Below, one piece after another: positions 27,163 through 35,723 of a stretch of DNA of 64,000 nucleotides. A model generated the notes under the pieces. It saw only the letters and a program-made list of their open reading frames with translations, was not told where the DNA came from and ran no database searches. The DNA comes from Corynebacterium pacaense (GTDB taxonomy: Bacteria; Actinomycetota; Actinomycetes; Mycobacteriales; Mycobacteriaceae). Each line of letters begins with the position of its first letter. Position 1 is the stretch's first letter. Both the position numbers and the translations under genes were made by a program. The stretch spans positions 693,684 through 757,683 of the forward strand of contig NZ_LT821240.1 in the NCBI RefSeq assembly GCF_900169525.1. Reading direction: 5' to 3'.

Positions 27163-27696
27163 GTGAATGACTCCCCTCTTCTTGTCATCGGCCTCGGAAA
27201 TCCCGGCGCGAAGTATGTCGGTACCCGGCACAATATCGGATTCGAGCTCGCCGACGAGCTGGCATCGCGACATCATGCGCGCTTCTCCGTACACAAGCGC
27301 TCGAACACGGAAATCATCCAGCTGCCCGGTCTGCTCGTGGCCAAGCCACGCAGCTTCATGAACCTCTCCGGCGCCCCGGTGCGCGCACTCGCGGATTTCT
27401 TCTCCGTCCCACCCTCCGGGATCGTCATCGCCCACGATGACCTGGAGCTGGACCCTGATACCGTCCGGCTGCGCAGCGGGGGTGGCGATCACGGGCACAA
27501 CGGCCTCAAATCCGTCACTGCGGCACTTCGAACCAGGGACTACTGGCGGCTCAGCCTCGGGGTCGGGCGACCTCCGGGACGAATGGATCCGGCATCATTC
27601 GTTCTCAGACCGTTCTCCAGGCAGGAGCAGGCCGGTGTGCCGATCATGGTCGCCGATGCCGCGGATCTGGTCGAGGAGCACCTGCGGCGCCGGTGA
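27163..27696 (+). CDS. pth: Peptidyl-tRNA hydrolase, copy 1
   Basis: This 177-residue enzyme recycles tRNA from prematurely released peptidyl-tRNA. Active-site elements are VIGLGNPGAKY, TRHNIGFELAD with catalytic His near residue 22, FMNLSG, HDDLELD with the catalytic Asp, and GGGDHGHNGLKSV. It starts at GTG 27163. A second pth lies at 30.7 kb and both keep all these residues. The copies differ by about half of their residues by eye, so this is an old duplication. From memory C. glutamicum also carries two. Confidence 0.93.
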   Translation: MNDSPLLVIGLGNPGAKYVGTRHNIGFELADELASRHHARFSVHKRSNTEIIQLPGLLVAKPRSFMNLSGAPVRALADFFSVPPSGIVIAHDDLELDPDTVRLRSGGGDHGHNGLKSVTAALRTRDYWRLSLGVGRPPGRMDPASFVLRPFSRQEQAGVPIMVADAADLVEEHLRRR

Positions 27697-27708
27697 CGGG
27701 CGTAGGGA

Positions 27709-27894
27709 CTACCAGCGCCGCGCCTTCGCCAGTGCGGTGCGAAGGGCGGCGTCGTCAAGCTTGAGCGCCCCGGCCTTCCGCAGACGGTGGGCCACCGTCG
27801 GACAGGTGGTGCACCTCGGCTTATCGCGGCAGCACTTCTTTTTCACCTTTCCGGATTCCAGCTTCCTCCGGACGCCGCCCATCTTCTTCGCCAT
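27709..27894 (-). CDS. Cys-rich mini-protein A
   Basis: This is a 61-residue basic protein. It contains VKKKCCRDKPRCTTCPTVAHRLRKAGAL, with a CC-x5-C-x2-C set of four cysteines suited to metal binding, and ends DAALRTALAKARRW. It is paralogous to the next gene: both share VK-x2-CCR-x2-PRC-x2-CP and an AGAL/SGAL box. No function is known to me. It lies two bases after the stop of the second mini-protein, so the two form one transcript, convergent with pth. Confidence 0.75.
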   Translation of the reverse strand: MAKKMGGVRRKLESGKVKKKCCRDKPRCTTCPTVAHRLRKAGALKLDDAALRTALAKARRW

Positions 27895-27896
27895 GA

Positions 27897-28100
27897 CTAC
27901 CTGCGGCGGGCTTCCTTCAGGCGGCGCGGCAGATCAATGTCATCATTGTCCAGTGCACCCGATTTGAGCAGACGGGTGTACACAAGGGGGCACCCCGGGC
28001 ACCGCGGGGTCTTCCGGCAGCACGTGGATTTAACTTTCAGACCCAGGGGGTTGTGGGTGACCTTGATCCGGGAAGCACCGCGCTTCTTAGACTTAGCCAT
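27897..28100 (-). CDS. Cys-rich mini-protein B
   Basis: This is a 67-residue basic protein with KVKSTCCRKTPRCPGCPLVYTRLLKSGAL. It has the same four-cysteine pattern as mini-protein A and a tail LPRRLKEARRR. The N-terminal MAKSKKRGASRIKV is Lys/Arg-rich, suggesting nucleic-acid or ribosome association. That is inference. The pair is probably a tandem duplication, and co-transcribed. Confidence 0.75.
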   Translation of the reverse strand: MAKSKKRGASRIKVTHNPLGLKVKSTCCRKTPRCPGCPLVYTRLLKSGALDNDDIDLPRRLKEARRR

Positions 28101-28182
28101 GCTCTAAGCCTACCCCGGTCAGGGGTGGCTATCCTAAAAACATCCCCCAATCCCTTCGAGCGGGGGCCGCCGTGGCCCGAAC

Positions 28183-29625
28183 CTAGAGCTCCACGGGGTT
28201 GGCGCGCACCGGAAGGACCTGGGGTCGTGCGCCGGCGATCTCCTCAACGATCCGGATCACCTGGTTGGAGTAGCCGTACTCATTGTCGTACCAGACATAG
28301 AGCACCAGATGGCGGCCCGCCGCAATCGTGGCCAGACCGTCGACAATGCCCGCGTGGGTGGTGCCGACGAAATCGGTGGACACCACCTCGGGGGAGGCGA
28401 TCCAGTCGATCTGCTGACGGAGGTTGGAATGCAGGGACACCCTGCGCAGGTACTCATTGACCTCGTCGCGGTCAACCTCGCGCTCCAGGGTCAGGTTGAG
28501 CACCGCCATGGACACATCCGGGGTGGGAACACGGATGGCGTTGCCCGTGAGCTTGCCCTCGAACTCCGGAAGCGCCTTGGAGACCGCCCTGGCCGCACCG
28601 GTCTCGGTGAGTACCATGTTCAGCCCGGCGGCGCGGCCCCGGCGTGGTCCCTTGTGGAAGTTGTCGATCAGATTCTGGTCATTGGTGAAGGAGTGCACGG
28701 TCTCCACATGGCCGAACTCGACACCGTATCGGTCATTGATCACCTTGAGCACCGGGGTGATGGCGTTGGTGGTGCAGGAGGCCGCGGTGACGATCCGATC
28801 GTCCGCGGTGATATCGGAGTGGTTGATCCCGTACACCACGTTCTTGAGATCGCCCTTGCCCGGGGCGGTCAGCACGACCTTGGACACACCCTTAGCCCTG
28901 AGGTGCTGGGACAGTCCCTCACGGTCGCGCCAACGGCCGGTGTTGTCCACCACGACGGCGTTGTCGATGCCGTACTCGGTGTAATCGACGCTCGCGGGAT
29001 CATTGGAGTAGATCACCTGGATGGGTGTCCCGTTGGCCCAGATGATGTTGTTCTCGTGATCGGTGGTGATGGTGCCGTCGAAGGCCCCGTGCACGGAATC
29101 GCGGCGCAGCAGCGAAGCGCGCTTGATCAGGTCGTCGTCGGTGGATTTGCGAACCACGACCGCGCGCAGACGCACACCATCGTAGAGTGCCTCGCGGGAG
29201 ACGAGGATCCGTGCGAGCAGCCTACCGATACGACCGAAGCCGTAGAGCACCACATCGGTGTGTTCGGTGGTCGGCCCGGTGCCGATCACCGATGCGAGCT
29301 CCTCCTCGAGGAAGGTGCGCAGATCCGTGCGCCCGGACTGCTCGAAGTTGTAGGCCAGCTGGCCCAGATCAATGGAGGCGGTTCCCAGATCCATGTCCAC
29401 GAGCTCACGGAGGATGCTCAGGGTGTCCTCCAGGGGCAGCTCCTTGGAGGTGATGTGGCGGGCGTAGCGGTGGGACTTGATGATGTCGATGTCAGAGACA
29501 TTCACAAGGAGACGACCGAAGACGGAGACCACGACGTTGTTGTTCCGGTGGAGCTTCCCGATCAGGGGCACCATCTCCTCCGCGACGGCGATGCGTTCGT
29601 TCCAGTCCTTGTGGTGGTGGCTCAT
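28183..29625 (-). CDS. gapB: Glyceraldehyde-3-phosphate dehydrogenase GapB type
   Basis: This 480-residue protein has an N-terminal extension of about 125 residues before the GAPDH core. C. glutamicum GapB, recalled as 480 residues, has the same length and acts with NADP/NAD in gluconeogenesis. The core begins with VVLYGFGRIGRLLARILVS (nucleotide-binding loop). It contains the catalytic Cys in VTAASCTTNAITPVLKVIN and His in VHSFTNDQN, and ends with WYDNEYGYSNQVIRI. Start ATG 29625. It stands alone, between the mini-proteins and the nitronate monooxygenase, and is distinct from the gapA-pgk-tpi glycolytic gene, which is not in the window. Confidence 0.94.
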   Translation of the reverse strand: MSHHHKDWNERIAVAEEMVPLIGKLHRNNNVVVSVFGRLLVNVSDIDIIKSHRYARHITSKELPLEDTLSILRELVDMDLGTASIDLGQLAYNFEQSGRTDLRTFLEEELASVIGTGPTTEHTDVVLYGFGRIGRLLARILVSREALYDGVRLRAVVVRKSTDDDLIKRASLLRRDSVHGAFDGTITTDHENNIIWANGTPIQVIYSNDPASVDYTEYGIDNAVVVDNTGRWRDREGLSQHLRAKGVSKVVLTAPGKGDLKNVVYGINHSDITADDRIVTAASCTTNAITPVLKVINDRYGVEFGHVETVHSFTNDQNLIDNFHKGPRRGRAAGLNMVLTETGAARAVSKALPEFEGKLTGNAIRVPTPDVSMAVLNLTLEREVDRDEVNEYLRRVSLHSNLRQQIDWIASPEVVSTDFVGTTHAGIVDGLATIAAGRHLVLYVWYDNEYGYSNQVIRIVEEIAGARPQVLPVRANPVEL

Positions 29626-29676
29626 AGCTGGTTTGTCCTTCGGGGGTTGATGTCGAACAATCCCCCCAACCGTAGC

Positions 29677-30675
29677 CTAAGCGGAAGGATTCAATTCCAT
29701 AAGTATCCGCTTGGCCTCCGCCTCCCTTGCCAGTGCCATTCCGGTGCCGGCGAGACAGTAGGCAAAATCCCTGTTCCCACGGGCGGTTGAAGCCTTCCGC
29801 AGTGGAGCGAGGAGGGTATTCAGGTACGGATAGAGTGGGGGTAAACTTTCGTTGGCCCTGCTGAAAGCGGTGGCCGCGCCGCGGGCGAAACGCCCCGAGA
29901 AGGCGCGGGTGGACACGGTCGGGCCGCCGTCTGCGATGATCCCACGGTTGAAGAGGGATGTCCCCGCCTCGGGTGCGAGCAGGAAGGCTGTGCCGCAGGA
30001 GGCGGCCTGCGCGCCGAGGGACAGGACACGCTCGACGTCCCGGGAGGTGGAGATGCCCCCGGCCGCAACGATCGGCACCGAGACCGCGATGTCACGGAGC
30101 AGATCATCGAGGCTCCGCCGGTCGGGCCGGACATCGATCGACCAGGTGGAGCGGTGCCCTCCCGCCTCCGGCCCCTGGACGATGAGCACGTCGGCCCCGG
30201 CCGCCTCCGCCGTGACGGCATCCTCCGGGTTGGTCACCGTCACCCACGCCTCGATGCCGGCCCTGTTCAGCGCATCGAACTCCGTGGCGGTGAACATTCC
30301 GAAGGTGGAGGAGACGACGGCGGGGCGGGCCTGAAGAAGGAGGTCGAACTTCTCCGCCCATCCGTTACTGAGATCGACCTCGGGGATGTGCGGATCATCC
30401 AGGCCGTACTCCCTGAAGGCCTGGGTGAGCCGACCCGCGACGGCGTCGATGTCGGCGGGCGCCGGCTCCCGGTCCTGGGGACGAAAGAGGTTCACCCCGA
30501 ACCTCCCGTTGACCCCGGAGATGTCCTCCCGCAGCTGATCAACGCCGATCACTCCCCCGGCCAGGAACCCCACGGTCCCCGATTCGTGGGCGGCGTTGAC
30601 GAGGGCCGGTGTGGACGGTCCGCCCGCCATGGGTGCGATGATGACAGGGATATCGAGCGAATCGAGGATGGTCAT
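29677..30675 (-). CDS. Nitronate monooxygenase-like flavoprotein
   Basis: This is a 332-residue FMN-dependent TIM-barrel protein. Family features are IPVIIAPMAGGPSTPALVNAAHESGTVGFLAGG at the start, VLIVQGPEAGGHRS in the middle and PIVAAGGIS plus LGAQAASCGTAFLLAPEAG in the phosphate-binding half. It may oxidise toxic alkyl nitronates. Class I/II assignment was not attempted. ATG 30675 is chosen; the longer frame extends through the divergent pth promoter. It is divergent from the second pth with 22 bases between start codons. Confidence 0.88.
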   Translation of the reverse strand: MTILDSLDIPVIIAPMAGGPSTPALVNAAHESGTVGFLAGGVIGVDQLREDISGVNGRFGVNLFRPQDREPAPADIDAVAGRLTQAFREYGLDDPHIPEVDLSNGWAEKFDLLLQARPAVVSSTFGMFTATEFDALNRAGIEAWVTVTNPEDAVTAEAAGADVLIVQGPEAGGHRSTWSIDVRPDRRSLDDLLRDIAVSVPIVAAGGISTSRDVERVLSLGAQAASCGTAFLLAPEAGTSLFNRGIIADGGPTVSTRAFSGRFARGAATAFSRANESLPPLYPYLNTLLAPLRKASTARGNRDFAYCLAGTGMALAREAEAKRILMELNPSA

Positions 30676-30684
30676 GCCAGCCCA

Positions 30685-30690
30685 TAGTAT
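30685..30690 (+). promoter_or_regulatory. Putative -10 (TAGTAT) of the second pth
   Basis: TAGTAT lies 7 nt before GTG 30698 inside the 22-base gap between divergent genes. Leaderless initiation would place +1 at or near the GTG. Confidence 0.4.
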
Positions 30691-30697
30691 GGAAGGG

Positions 30698-31318
30698 GTG
30701 AGCATCTTTACCAGAGTCGCATCCCTTTTCACCTCCCCCGCCGCACCCGCGCACACCACGGAGATCCCGTCCGCCGGGTGGCTGGTGGTCGGACTCGGCA
30801 ATCCCGGTCCCAGGTACGCAGCCACCAGGCACAATGTCGGCTACATGTGCGTGGACTCGCTTCTCGACGCCCACCGCACCGAACCACTGACACCCCTTCC
30901 GGGCTTCAGCTCGCTGGTCGCCCGGATGGGCGACGCCGTCGCCGTGCGCCCGACGACTTTCATGAACAACTCGGGAAAGGGCGTGGCCCCGCTCGCCTCT
31001 GCGATGGGCGTCGATCCGGGGCACATCATCGTCATCCACGATGAACTGGACCTCCCCGAGGGCACCGTGCGGGTGAAAATGGGCGGAAACGAAAACGGCC
31101 ACAACGGATTGAAGTCACTGACCGAGGAGCTGGGCACCCGTGACTATCTCCGGGTCAGGATAGGTATAGCGCGTCCGCCGACGGGGATGTCAGTGCCGGA
31201 TTACGTGCTCACACCGGCTGAGGGTGGCAGTATCGGTATCGACACGGCGGCCCGCGCCGTGGACCTGATCATCAGCGCAGGTCTCGCCACCGCACAGAAT
31301 GAGATCCACAGAAAATGA
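30698..31318 (+). CDS. pth: Peptidyl-tRNA hydrolase, copy 2
   Basis: This is a 206-residue second Pth. It has the same catalytic set as copy 1 (VVGLGNPGPRY, TRHNVGYMCVD with the catalytic His, FMNNSG, HDELDLPEG, GGNENGHNGLKS). An extra 25 residues at the N-terminus (VSIFTRVASLFTSPAAPAH) are absent in copy 1. I chose GTG 30698 from the TAGTAT box 7 nt upstream; an ATG at 30689 is an alternative. The stop overlaps the SDR gene start (ATGA), so the two are co-translated. Confidence 0.92.
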   Translation: MSIFTRVASLFTSPAAPAHTTEIPSAGWLVVGLGNPGPRYAATRHNVGYMCVDSLLDAHRTEPLTPLPGFSSLVARMGDAVAVRPTTFMNNSGKGVAPLASAMGVDPGHIIVIHDELDLPEGTVRVKMGGNENGHNGLKSLTEELGTRDYLRVRIGIARPPTGMSVPDYVLTPAEGGSIGIDTAARAVDLIISAGLATAQNEIHRK

Positions 31319-32106
31319 GCACGATTCTGATCACCGGTGCCTCCAGCGGCATCGGTGCGGCAGCCGCCCGGCTGATCGCGGCCAACACCTCCGATGAGCT
31401 GATCCTCGTCGGCCGCAATCCGGAGCGGACATCGGCGATCGCCACGGAACTCGGCGCCGAGCACCACATCGCCGACTTCAGTCAGTTCGATCAGGTCCGC
31501 GCCCTGGCCGCCTCCCTGAGCGGACGCCGCATCGACGTCCCGGCCAACAATGCCGGCGGGCTTTTCGACGGACCCCGCACCACTGCGGACGGATTCGAAC
31601 TGACCTGGCAGGTCAACTACCTGGCACCGTTTCTGTTGACCCATCTCCTACGGGAGCAGATCGGGGCGACCGTCAACACCGCCTCCGTCGCCTCCGTGCT
31701 GTTCTCCCACCTGGACCCCGACAACCCCGGGGAGTTCCATTCGTCCAATCGTGCCTATGGGACCGCGAAGCTGGCAAACATCATGTTCGCCCGCGCGCTG
31801 ACTGCCAGGGGAATTCCCTCGGTGTCCTTCCATCCAGGTGTCATCGCCACCGGCTTCGCCGCGGATTCAGCCGGGGCGATGAACCGGCTCTACCACTCCC
31901 CGATCGCCCGCCTGTTCAGCAGACCCGACCGCGGCGGAGCCAACCTCGCCTACTTCATTACCGGGGTCCCCGGAATCACCTGGCGTTCGGGCACCTACTA
32001 CGGAAGCAACCGGCGCCCGGCGTTGACGCGACCGCTGGCGTACGGCCGGGCCGTGGACACACTGTTCGACTCGTCACTGCGGCAGCTGGGCATCTCCAAC
32101 TTCTAA
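31315..32106 (+). CDS. Short-chain dehydrogenase/reductase
   Basis: This is a 263-residue Rossmann-fold oxidoreductase. It contains the TGASSGIGAAAARL cofactor loop, an NNAGG motif (here preceded by VPA instead of the usual VLV), a catalytic Ser region TASVASVLF, and AYGTAKLANIMFA with the YxxxK pair. The layout is of the retinol-dehydrogenase/WW-oxidoreductase-like SDR group. The substrate is unknown. It overlaps pth copy 2 by four bases. The conjunction of Pth and SDR is a positional fact, not a functional link. Confidence 0.87.
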   Translation: MSTILITGASSGIGAAAARLIAANTSDELILVGRNPERTSAIATELGAEHHIADFSQFDQVRALAASLSGRRIDVPANNAGGLFDGPRTTADGFELTWQVNYLAPFLLTHLLREQIGATVNTASVASVLFSHLDPDNPGEFHSSNRAYGTAKLANIMFARALTARGIPSVSFHPGVIATGFAADSAGAMNRLYHSPIARLFSRPDRGGANLAYFITGVPGITWRSGTYYGSNRRPALTRPLAYGRAVDTLFDSSLRQLGISNF

Positions 32107-32158
32107 ACCGGCCTTATCCACCTCCGACCACCGGATAGGGCCTGACGGTGGCAACGGC

Positions 32159-32164
32159 TATCCT
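32159..32164 (+). promoter_or_regulatory. Putative -10 (TATCCT) of prfC
   Basis: TATCCT lies 8 nt before ATG 32173 with no ribosome binding site, consistent with a leaderless transcript. Confidence 0.35.
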
Positions 32165-32172
32165 TAATACCC

Positions 32173-33816
32173 ATGAGCTCCCCCGCAGCAGCCGCCGAGG
32201 CACAACGTCGCCGCACCTTCGCCGTCATCGCGCACCCCGATGCCGGTAAATCAACGTTGACCGAGGCCCTGGCTCTGCACGCGCACGTGATCGCCGAGGC
32301 GGGTGCGGTCCACGGCAAGGCGGGACGAAAGTCCACGGTCTCCGATTGGATGGAGATGGAGAAGGATCGTGGCATCTCCATCGCCTCCTCGGCGCTGCAG
32401 TTCGAGTACGCACCGGAGGGCCATGTCGGCGAGCCCTACATGATCAATCTGGTGGATACCCCCGGCCACGCGGACTTTTCCGAGGACACCTACCGTGTGC
32501 TTATGGCCGTGGACGCCGCGGTGATGCTGATCGACGCCGCCAAGGGACTCGAGCCGCAGACCCTGCAGCTCTTCCGCGTGTGCAAGGCCAGGGGTCTGCC
32601 GATCATCACGGTGGTCAACAAATGGGACCGCGTCGGCCGTACGCCGCTGGAACTGGTGGATGAGATCGTCAAGGAGATCGACCTCCAGCCGACCCCCCTG
32701 TTCTGGCCGGTCGGCGAGGCTGGGGACTTCCGCGGTTTGGCCCGCATCAACGGCGAGGGCGAGGCGGAGGAGTACATCCACTTCACCCGCACCGCCGGTG
32801 GTTCGACGATCGCCCCCGAGGAGTCCTACCTGCCCGGGCAGGCCGCGGAACGTGAGGGCGAGGTTTGGGAGAACGCGGCCGAGGAGGCTGAACTGCTGGC
32901 GGCGGAGGGTGCCATCCACGATGAGGAGCTCTTCCTCAGCTGCACCACCTCCCCCCTGATCTTCGCTTCGGCGATGCTGAACTTCGGTGTCCACCAGATT
33001 CTGGACACCCTGTGCGCCCTGGCACCCGCACCCGCCGGCAGGGCGGCCGATCCGAAGGCGGTGGAGGCGTCGACAAGCGCCATGGATGACCACCGGGATC
33101 CCGCAGATGATTTTTCCGGGGTGGTGTTCAAGGTTCAGGCCGGTATGGACAAAAACCACCGCGACACCCTCGCCTTCATGCGGGTGGTCTCCGGCGAGTT
33201 CGATCGGGGCATGCAGGTCACACATGCCCAGAGCGGGCGCAGCTTCTCCACCAAGTATGCCCTGACGGTGTTCGGGCGGACGCGATCCACGGTGGAGATC
33301 GCCTTCCCCGGCGATATCGTCGGTCTGGTCAACGCCGGATCCCTCGCCCCGGGTGACACCATCTTCGAGGGCCGCCGGATCCAGTTCCCGCCGATGCCGA
33401 AATTCGCACCCGAGCACTTCCGCACCCTGCGTGCGAAGTCCCTCGGAAAGTACAAGCAGTTCCGCAAGGCCCTCGAGCAGCTCGATTCCGAGGGTGTCGT
33501 GCAGATCCTGCGCAATGATCTGCGCGGTGAGGCGGCCCCGGTCATGGCCGCCGTCGGCCCCATGCAGTTCGAGGTGATGCAGGCGCGCATGGAAAACGAG
33601 TACAACGTGGAAACGGTTGCGGAGGCCATCCCCTACACCATCGCCAGGCGCACCGATGCCGCCTCGGCACCGGAGCTGGCAAGGCAGCGCGGAGTGGAGA
33701 TCTTCACCCGCACCGATGGCGCCCTCATCGCCCTGTTCAGTGACAAGTGGCGGCTGTCCTTCATTGAGAAGGAGCACCCCGGACTGGTCCTGGAATCCCT
33801 TGTAGCGGATAACTAG
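32173..33816 (+). CDS. prfC: Peptide chain release factor 3
   Basis: This 547-residue translational GTPase recycles RF1/RF2 from the ribosome after termination. G motifs are AHPDAGKSTLTEAL (G1), DRGISI (G2), DTPGHADFSED (G3), NKWD (G4) and an SA-type G5 region. Switch and effector segments such as KVQAGMDKNHRDTLAFMRVVSG and RKALEQLDSEGVVQILRND are RF3-specific. The start ATG 32173 is close to a TATCCT hexamer. A GC-rich perfect palindrome (33816-33833) follows the stop. Confidence 0.95.
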   Translation: MSSPAAAAEAQRRRTFAVIAHPDAGKSTLTEALALHAHVIAEAGAVHGKAGRKSTVSDWMEMEKDRGISIASSALQFEYAPEGHVGEPYMINLVDTPGHADFSEDTYRVLMAVDAAVMLIDAAKGLEPQTLQLFRVCKARGLPIITVVNKWDRVGRTPLELVDEIVKEIDLQPTPLFWPVGEAGDFRGLARINGEGEAEEYIHFTRTAGGSTIAPEESYLPGQAAEREGEVWENAAEEAELLAAEGAIHDEELFLSCTTSPLIFASAMLNFGVHQILDTLCALAPAPAGRAADPKAVEASTSAMDDHRDPADDFSGVVFKVQAGMDKNHRDTLAFMRVVSGEFDRGMQVTHAQSGRSFSTKYALTVFGRTRSTVEIAFPGDIVGLVNAGSLAPGDTIFEGRRIQFPPMPKFAPEHFRTLRAKSLGKYKQFRKALEQLDSEGVVQILRNDLRGEAAPVMAAVGPMQFEVMQARMENEYNVETVAEAIPYTIARRTDAASAPELARQRGVEIFTRTDGALIALFSDKWRLSFIEKEHPGLVLESLVADN

Positions 33817-33917
33817 CCACCGGGCCCGGTGGCACCTCCTCCACACCCGCCGACCACACCGACCGGAGTTGGCGTATGATATCCGCAGAGTTATCGTCAT
33901 CACACTTTGGAGGAAAT

Positions 33918-34979
33918 ATGACTGCTGCCAACCCTTTCTACACCCCGGAGCTTCAGGGTCCCTACGAGCTGTACTCCCTCGGCCGTTTCGAGCTCGAGGA
34001 GGGTGGCGTCTTCGATGATCTGCAGCTGGCCGTCTCCACCTTCGGCACACTCAACGTGGTCAAGGACAACGCGATCCTGATCGTCACCTGGTTCTCCGGA
34101 ACACATCAGGCGTGGGCAGATTCCTATATTGGCGAGGGCAGGGCGCTCGACCCCGAGAAGTACTTCATCATCGTGGTCAACCAGATCGGCAACGGACTGT
34201 CCACCTCGCCGAACAACATCGGAGGCGAGCTGGCCGGGCCGGCCTTCCCGAAGGTTCGCATCAGCGACGATGTGCGGGCACAGCGGCAGCTGCTCGAGCA
34301 GGAATGGGGAATCACCAAGCTCTTCGCGGTGGTCGGCGGATCCATGGGCGCCCAGCAGACCTGGGAGTGGGCGGTGCGCTACCCGGACTTCGTCGAGCGT
34401 GCGGCGGCGCTGGCGGGAACTGCCCAGAACACGCCCCACGACTTCCTTTTCACCAACACCCTGATCGACGCCATCACCTCCGACCCCGGGTTCCAGGAGG
34501 GCCACTACACCTCCCACACGGAGGTGGAGGCCGGTCTCCGCAGGCACGCCGAGATCTGGTCCGTGATGGGGTTCTGCACCGACTTCTGGAAGACCGAGTT
34601 CTGGCGCACCATCGCCCCCGAGGGAAGCGACTGGACCTTCGAGGAGTTCTCCGACAATTTCCTGGGAACACTTTTCGCATCGATGGATCCGAATGTCCTG
34701 CTGACGATGGCATGGAAGTGGCAGCGCGCCGATGTCGCCCGCAACACCGACGGTGACCTGGCGGCTGCCCTCGGACGGGTGACGGCCAGGTTCCTGGACA
34801 TGCCGATCTCCACCGACATGTTCTTCCCTCCCGCCGATGCCGCCGCCGAGGTTGAACTCTGCCCCGCGGCCGAGCTGAAGGTCATTGACAGCATCTGCGG
34901 GCACTTCGGGCTCTTCGCCTTCGAGCGAAGCTACCTCGAGCAGGTCGATGACAACCTCAGGGAGCTCTTCGCCTCCTAG
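33918..34979 (+). CDS. Alpha/beta hydrolase, homoserine acyltransferase-like (MetX family)
   Basis: This is a 353-residue alpha/beta-hydrolase. The nucleophile elbow is VGGSMGAQQTWEW with the catalytic Ser. NQIGNGLSTSPNN and the late SICGHFGLFAFE (catalytic His) fit the MetX/homoserine acetyltransferase superfamily. No metX-associated Met gene is nearby, and the substrate may differ from homoserine. ATG 33918 follows GGAGG at 4-8 bp. It is monocistronic, followed by a short hairpin (34994-35001 with 35010-35017). Confidence 0.85.
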   Translation: MTAANPFYTPELQGPYELYSLGRFELEEGGVFDDLQLAVSTFGTLNVVKDNAILIVTWFSGTHQAWADSYIGEGRALDPEKYFIIVVNQIGNGLSTSPNNIGGELAGPAFPKVRISDDVRAQRQLLEQEWGITKLFAVVGGSMGAQQTWEWAVRYPDFVERAAALAGTAQNTPHDFLFTNTLIDAITSDPGFQEGHYTSHTEVEAGLRRHAEIWSVMGFCTDFWKTEFWRTIAPEGSDWTFEEFSDNFLGTLFASMDPNVLLTMAWKWQRADVARNTDGDLAAALGRVTARFLDMPISTDMFFPPADAAAEVELCPAAELKVIDSICGHFGLFAFERSYLEQVDDNLRELFAS

Positions 34980-34993
34980 CGGATCCTCCGAAG

Positions 34994-35017
34994 GTTGTCC
35001 GGCGGGACGCGGACAAC
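34994..35017. repeat. Hairpin after the MetX-like gene
   Basis: GTTGTCCG (34994-35001) pairs with CGGACAAC (35010-35017) around an 8-nt loop. There is no adjacent T tract, so it is a weak terminator candidate at best. Confidence 0.4.
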
Positions 35018-35036
35018 ACGGGTGTTGGTGGGGGGA

Positions 35037-35076
35037 CCATCCACAGGCCGCTCGCGGCCGGGGTGGATTATCCACA
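35037..35076 (+). promoter_or_regulatory. Pair of DnaA-box-like sequences
   Basis: CCATCCACA (35037-35045) and TTATCCACA (35068-35076) are same-strand, 31 bp apart. The second equals the consensus DnaA box and the first differs at its first two bases. No dnaA, dnaN or AT-rich unwinding region is near, so this is not oriC; it may be a titration or transcription-control site. Confidence 0.35.
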
Positions 35077-35168
35077 GGGCTGTGGCGGAACCGGTTTCAT
35101 GATCAACCACGCGGTTCTAGTGTGAGGGGCAACCCGTCAGGCACTAGAGAACACGAGGAATCAACGCC

Positions 35169-35696
35169 ATGGAACCCGTCCACTTCCGCTGCTCCTGCTG
35201 TAACCACCCGCACGAGGGACTACCCGCGCTGACCATGATGAAGCCCGATGCGATAGTGGGCATCCCAGAGGGCAGCGGGGAATACCGGATCGAGATCGGC
35301 ACCGAGATCTGCCGGATCATGTATCCCAAACCCCGCTCCAGCTTCGTCCGCGCCAACCTGATGCTCCCGATCCGGGGCACCAGCGAAGTGCTCGACTACG
35401 GGGTGTGGGTCCGGTTGACGGAGAGGGACTTCCAGCGCTATCGCGAACTGCAGAGCTCCATCGTTCCAACGATGTTCAACGCCCGCCTGGCAAATGAGAT
35501 CCCGGGGTATTCAGGGGTTCTCAACCACCCGGTCACCCTGCATCTTCGCGGCGCCACGCTGCGCCCCATGATCCAACCCGACCCCGACTGCGATTCCGAC
35601 TTTGCCGGGGATTGCGTGCACGGGATCACAGCACGAGAGGCCCGTCTGCGGATCGATTCCTGGCTGCTTCCGGGCACGGAGCAGGACGCGGCCTGA
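35169..35696 (+). CDS. DUF2199-family protein
   Basis: This is a 175-residue protein with a probable zinc-binding N-terminus, HFRCSCCNHPHEGLPAL. The middle block GVWVRLTERDFQRYRELQ and the block HPVTLHLRGATLRPMIQ are typical of DUF2199. The function is unknown. ATG 35169 is preceded by GAGGA. It is convergent with the membrane-protein gene at 35724, separated by a short GC-rich hairpin (35698-35713). Confidence 0.78.
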   Translation: MEPVHFRCSCCNHPHEGLPALTMMKPDAIVGIPEGSGEYRIEIGTEICRIMYPKPRSSFVRANLMLPIRGTSEVLDYGVWVRLTERDFQRYRELQSSIVPTMFNARLANEIPGYSGVLNHPVTLHLRGATLRPMIQPDPDCDSDFAGDCVHGITAREARLRIDSWLLPGTEQDAA

Positions 35697-35697
35697 G

Positions 35698-35713
35698 CCC
35701 CGCCACCGCGGGG
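35698..35713. terminator. Short GC hairpin between convergent genes
   Basis: CCCCGC-CACC-GCGGGG follows two bases after the DUF2199 stop, and the minus-strand gene ends 11 bases away. It has no T tract, so termination efficiency is uncertain. Confidence 0.3.
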
Positions 35714-35723
35714 AACCCGTTGC

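Noticed and set aside
32251..34050. Long open frame antisense to prfC
   Set aside because: It mirrors prfC's codon bias and has no recognisable protein features.
35030..35110. Chromosomal origin because of two DnaA-like boxes
   Set aside because: No dnaA, dnaN, rpmH or AT-rich unwinding region and only two boxes; surrounding genes are ordinary core genes.
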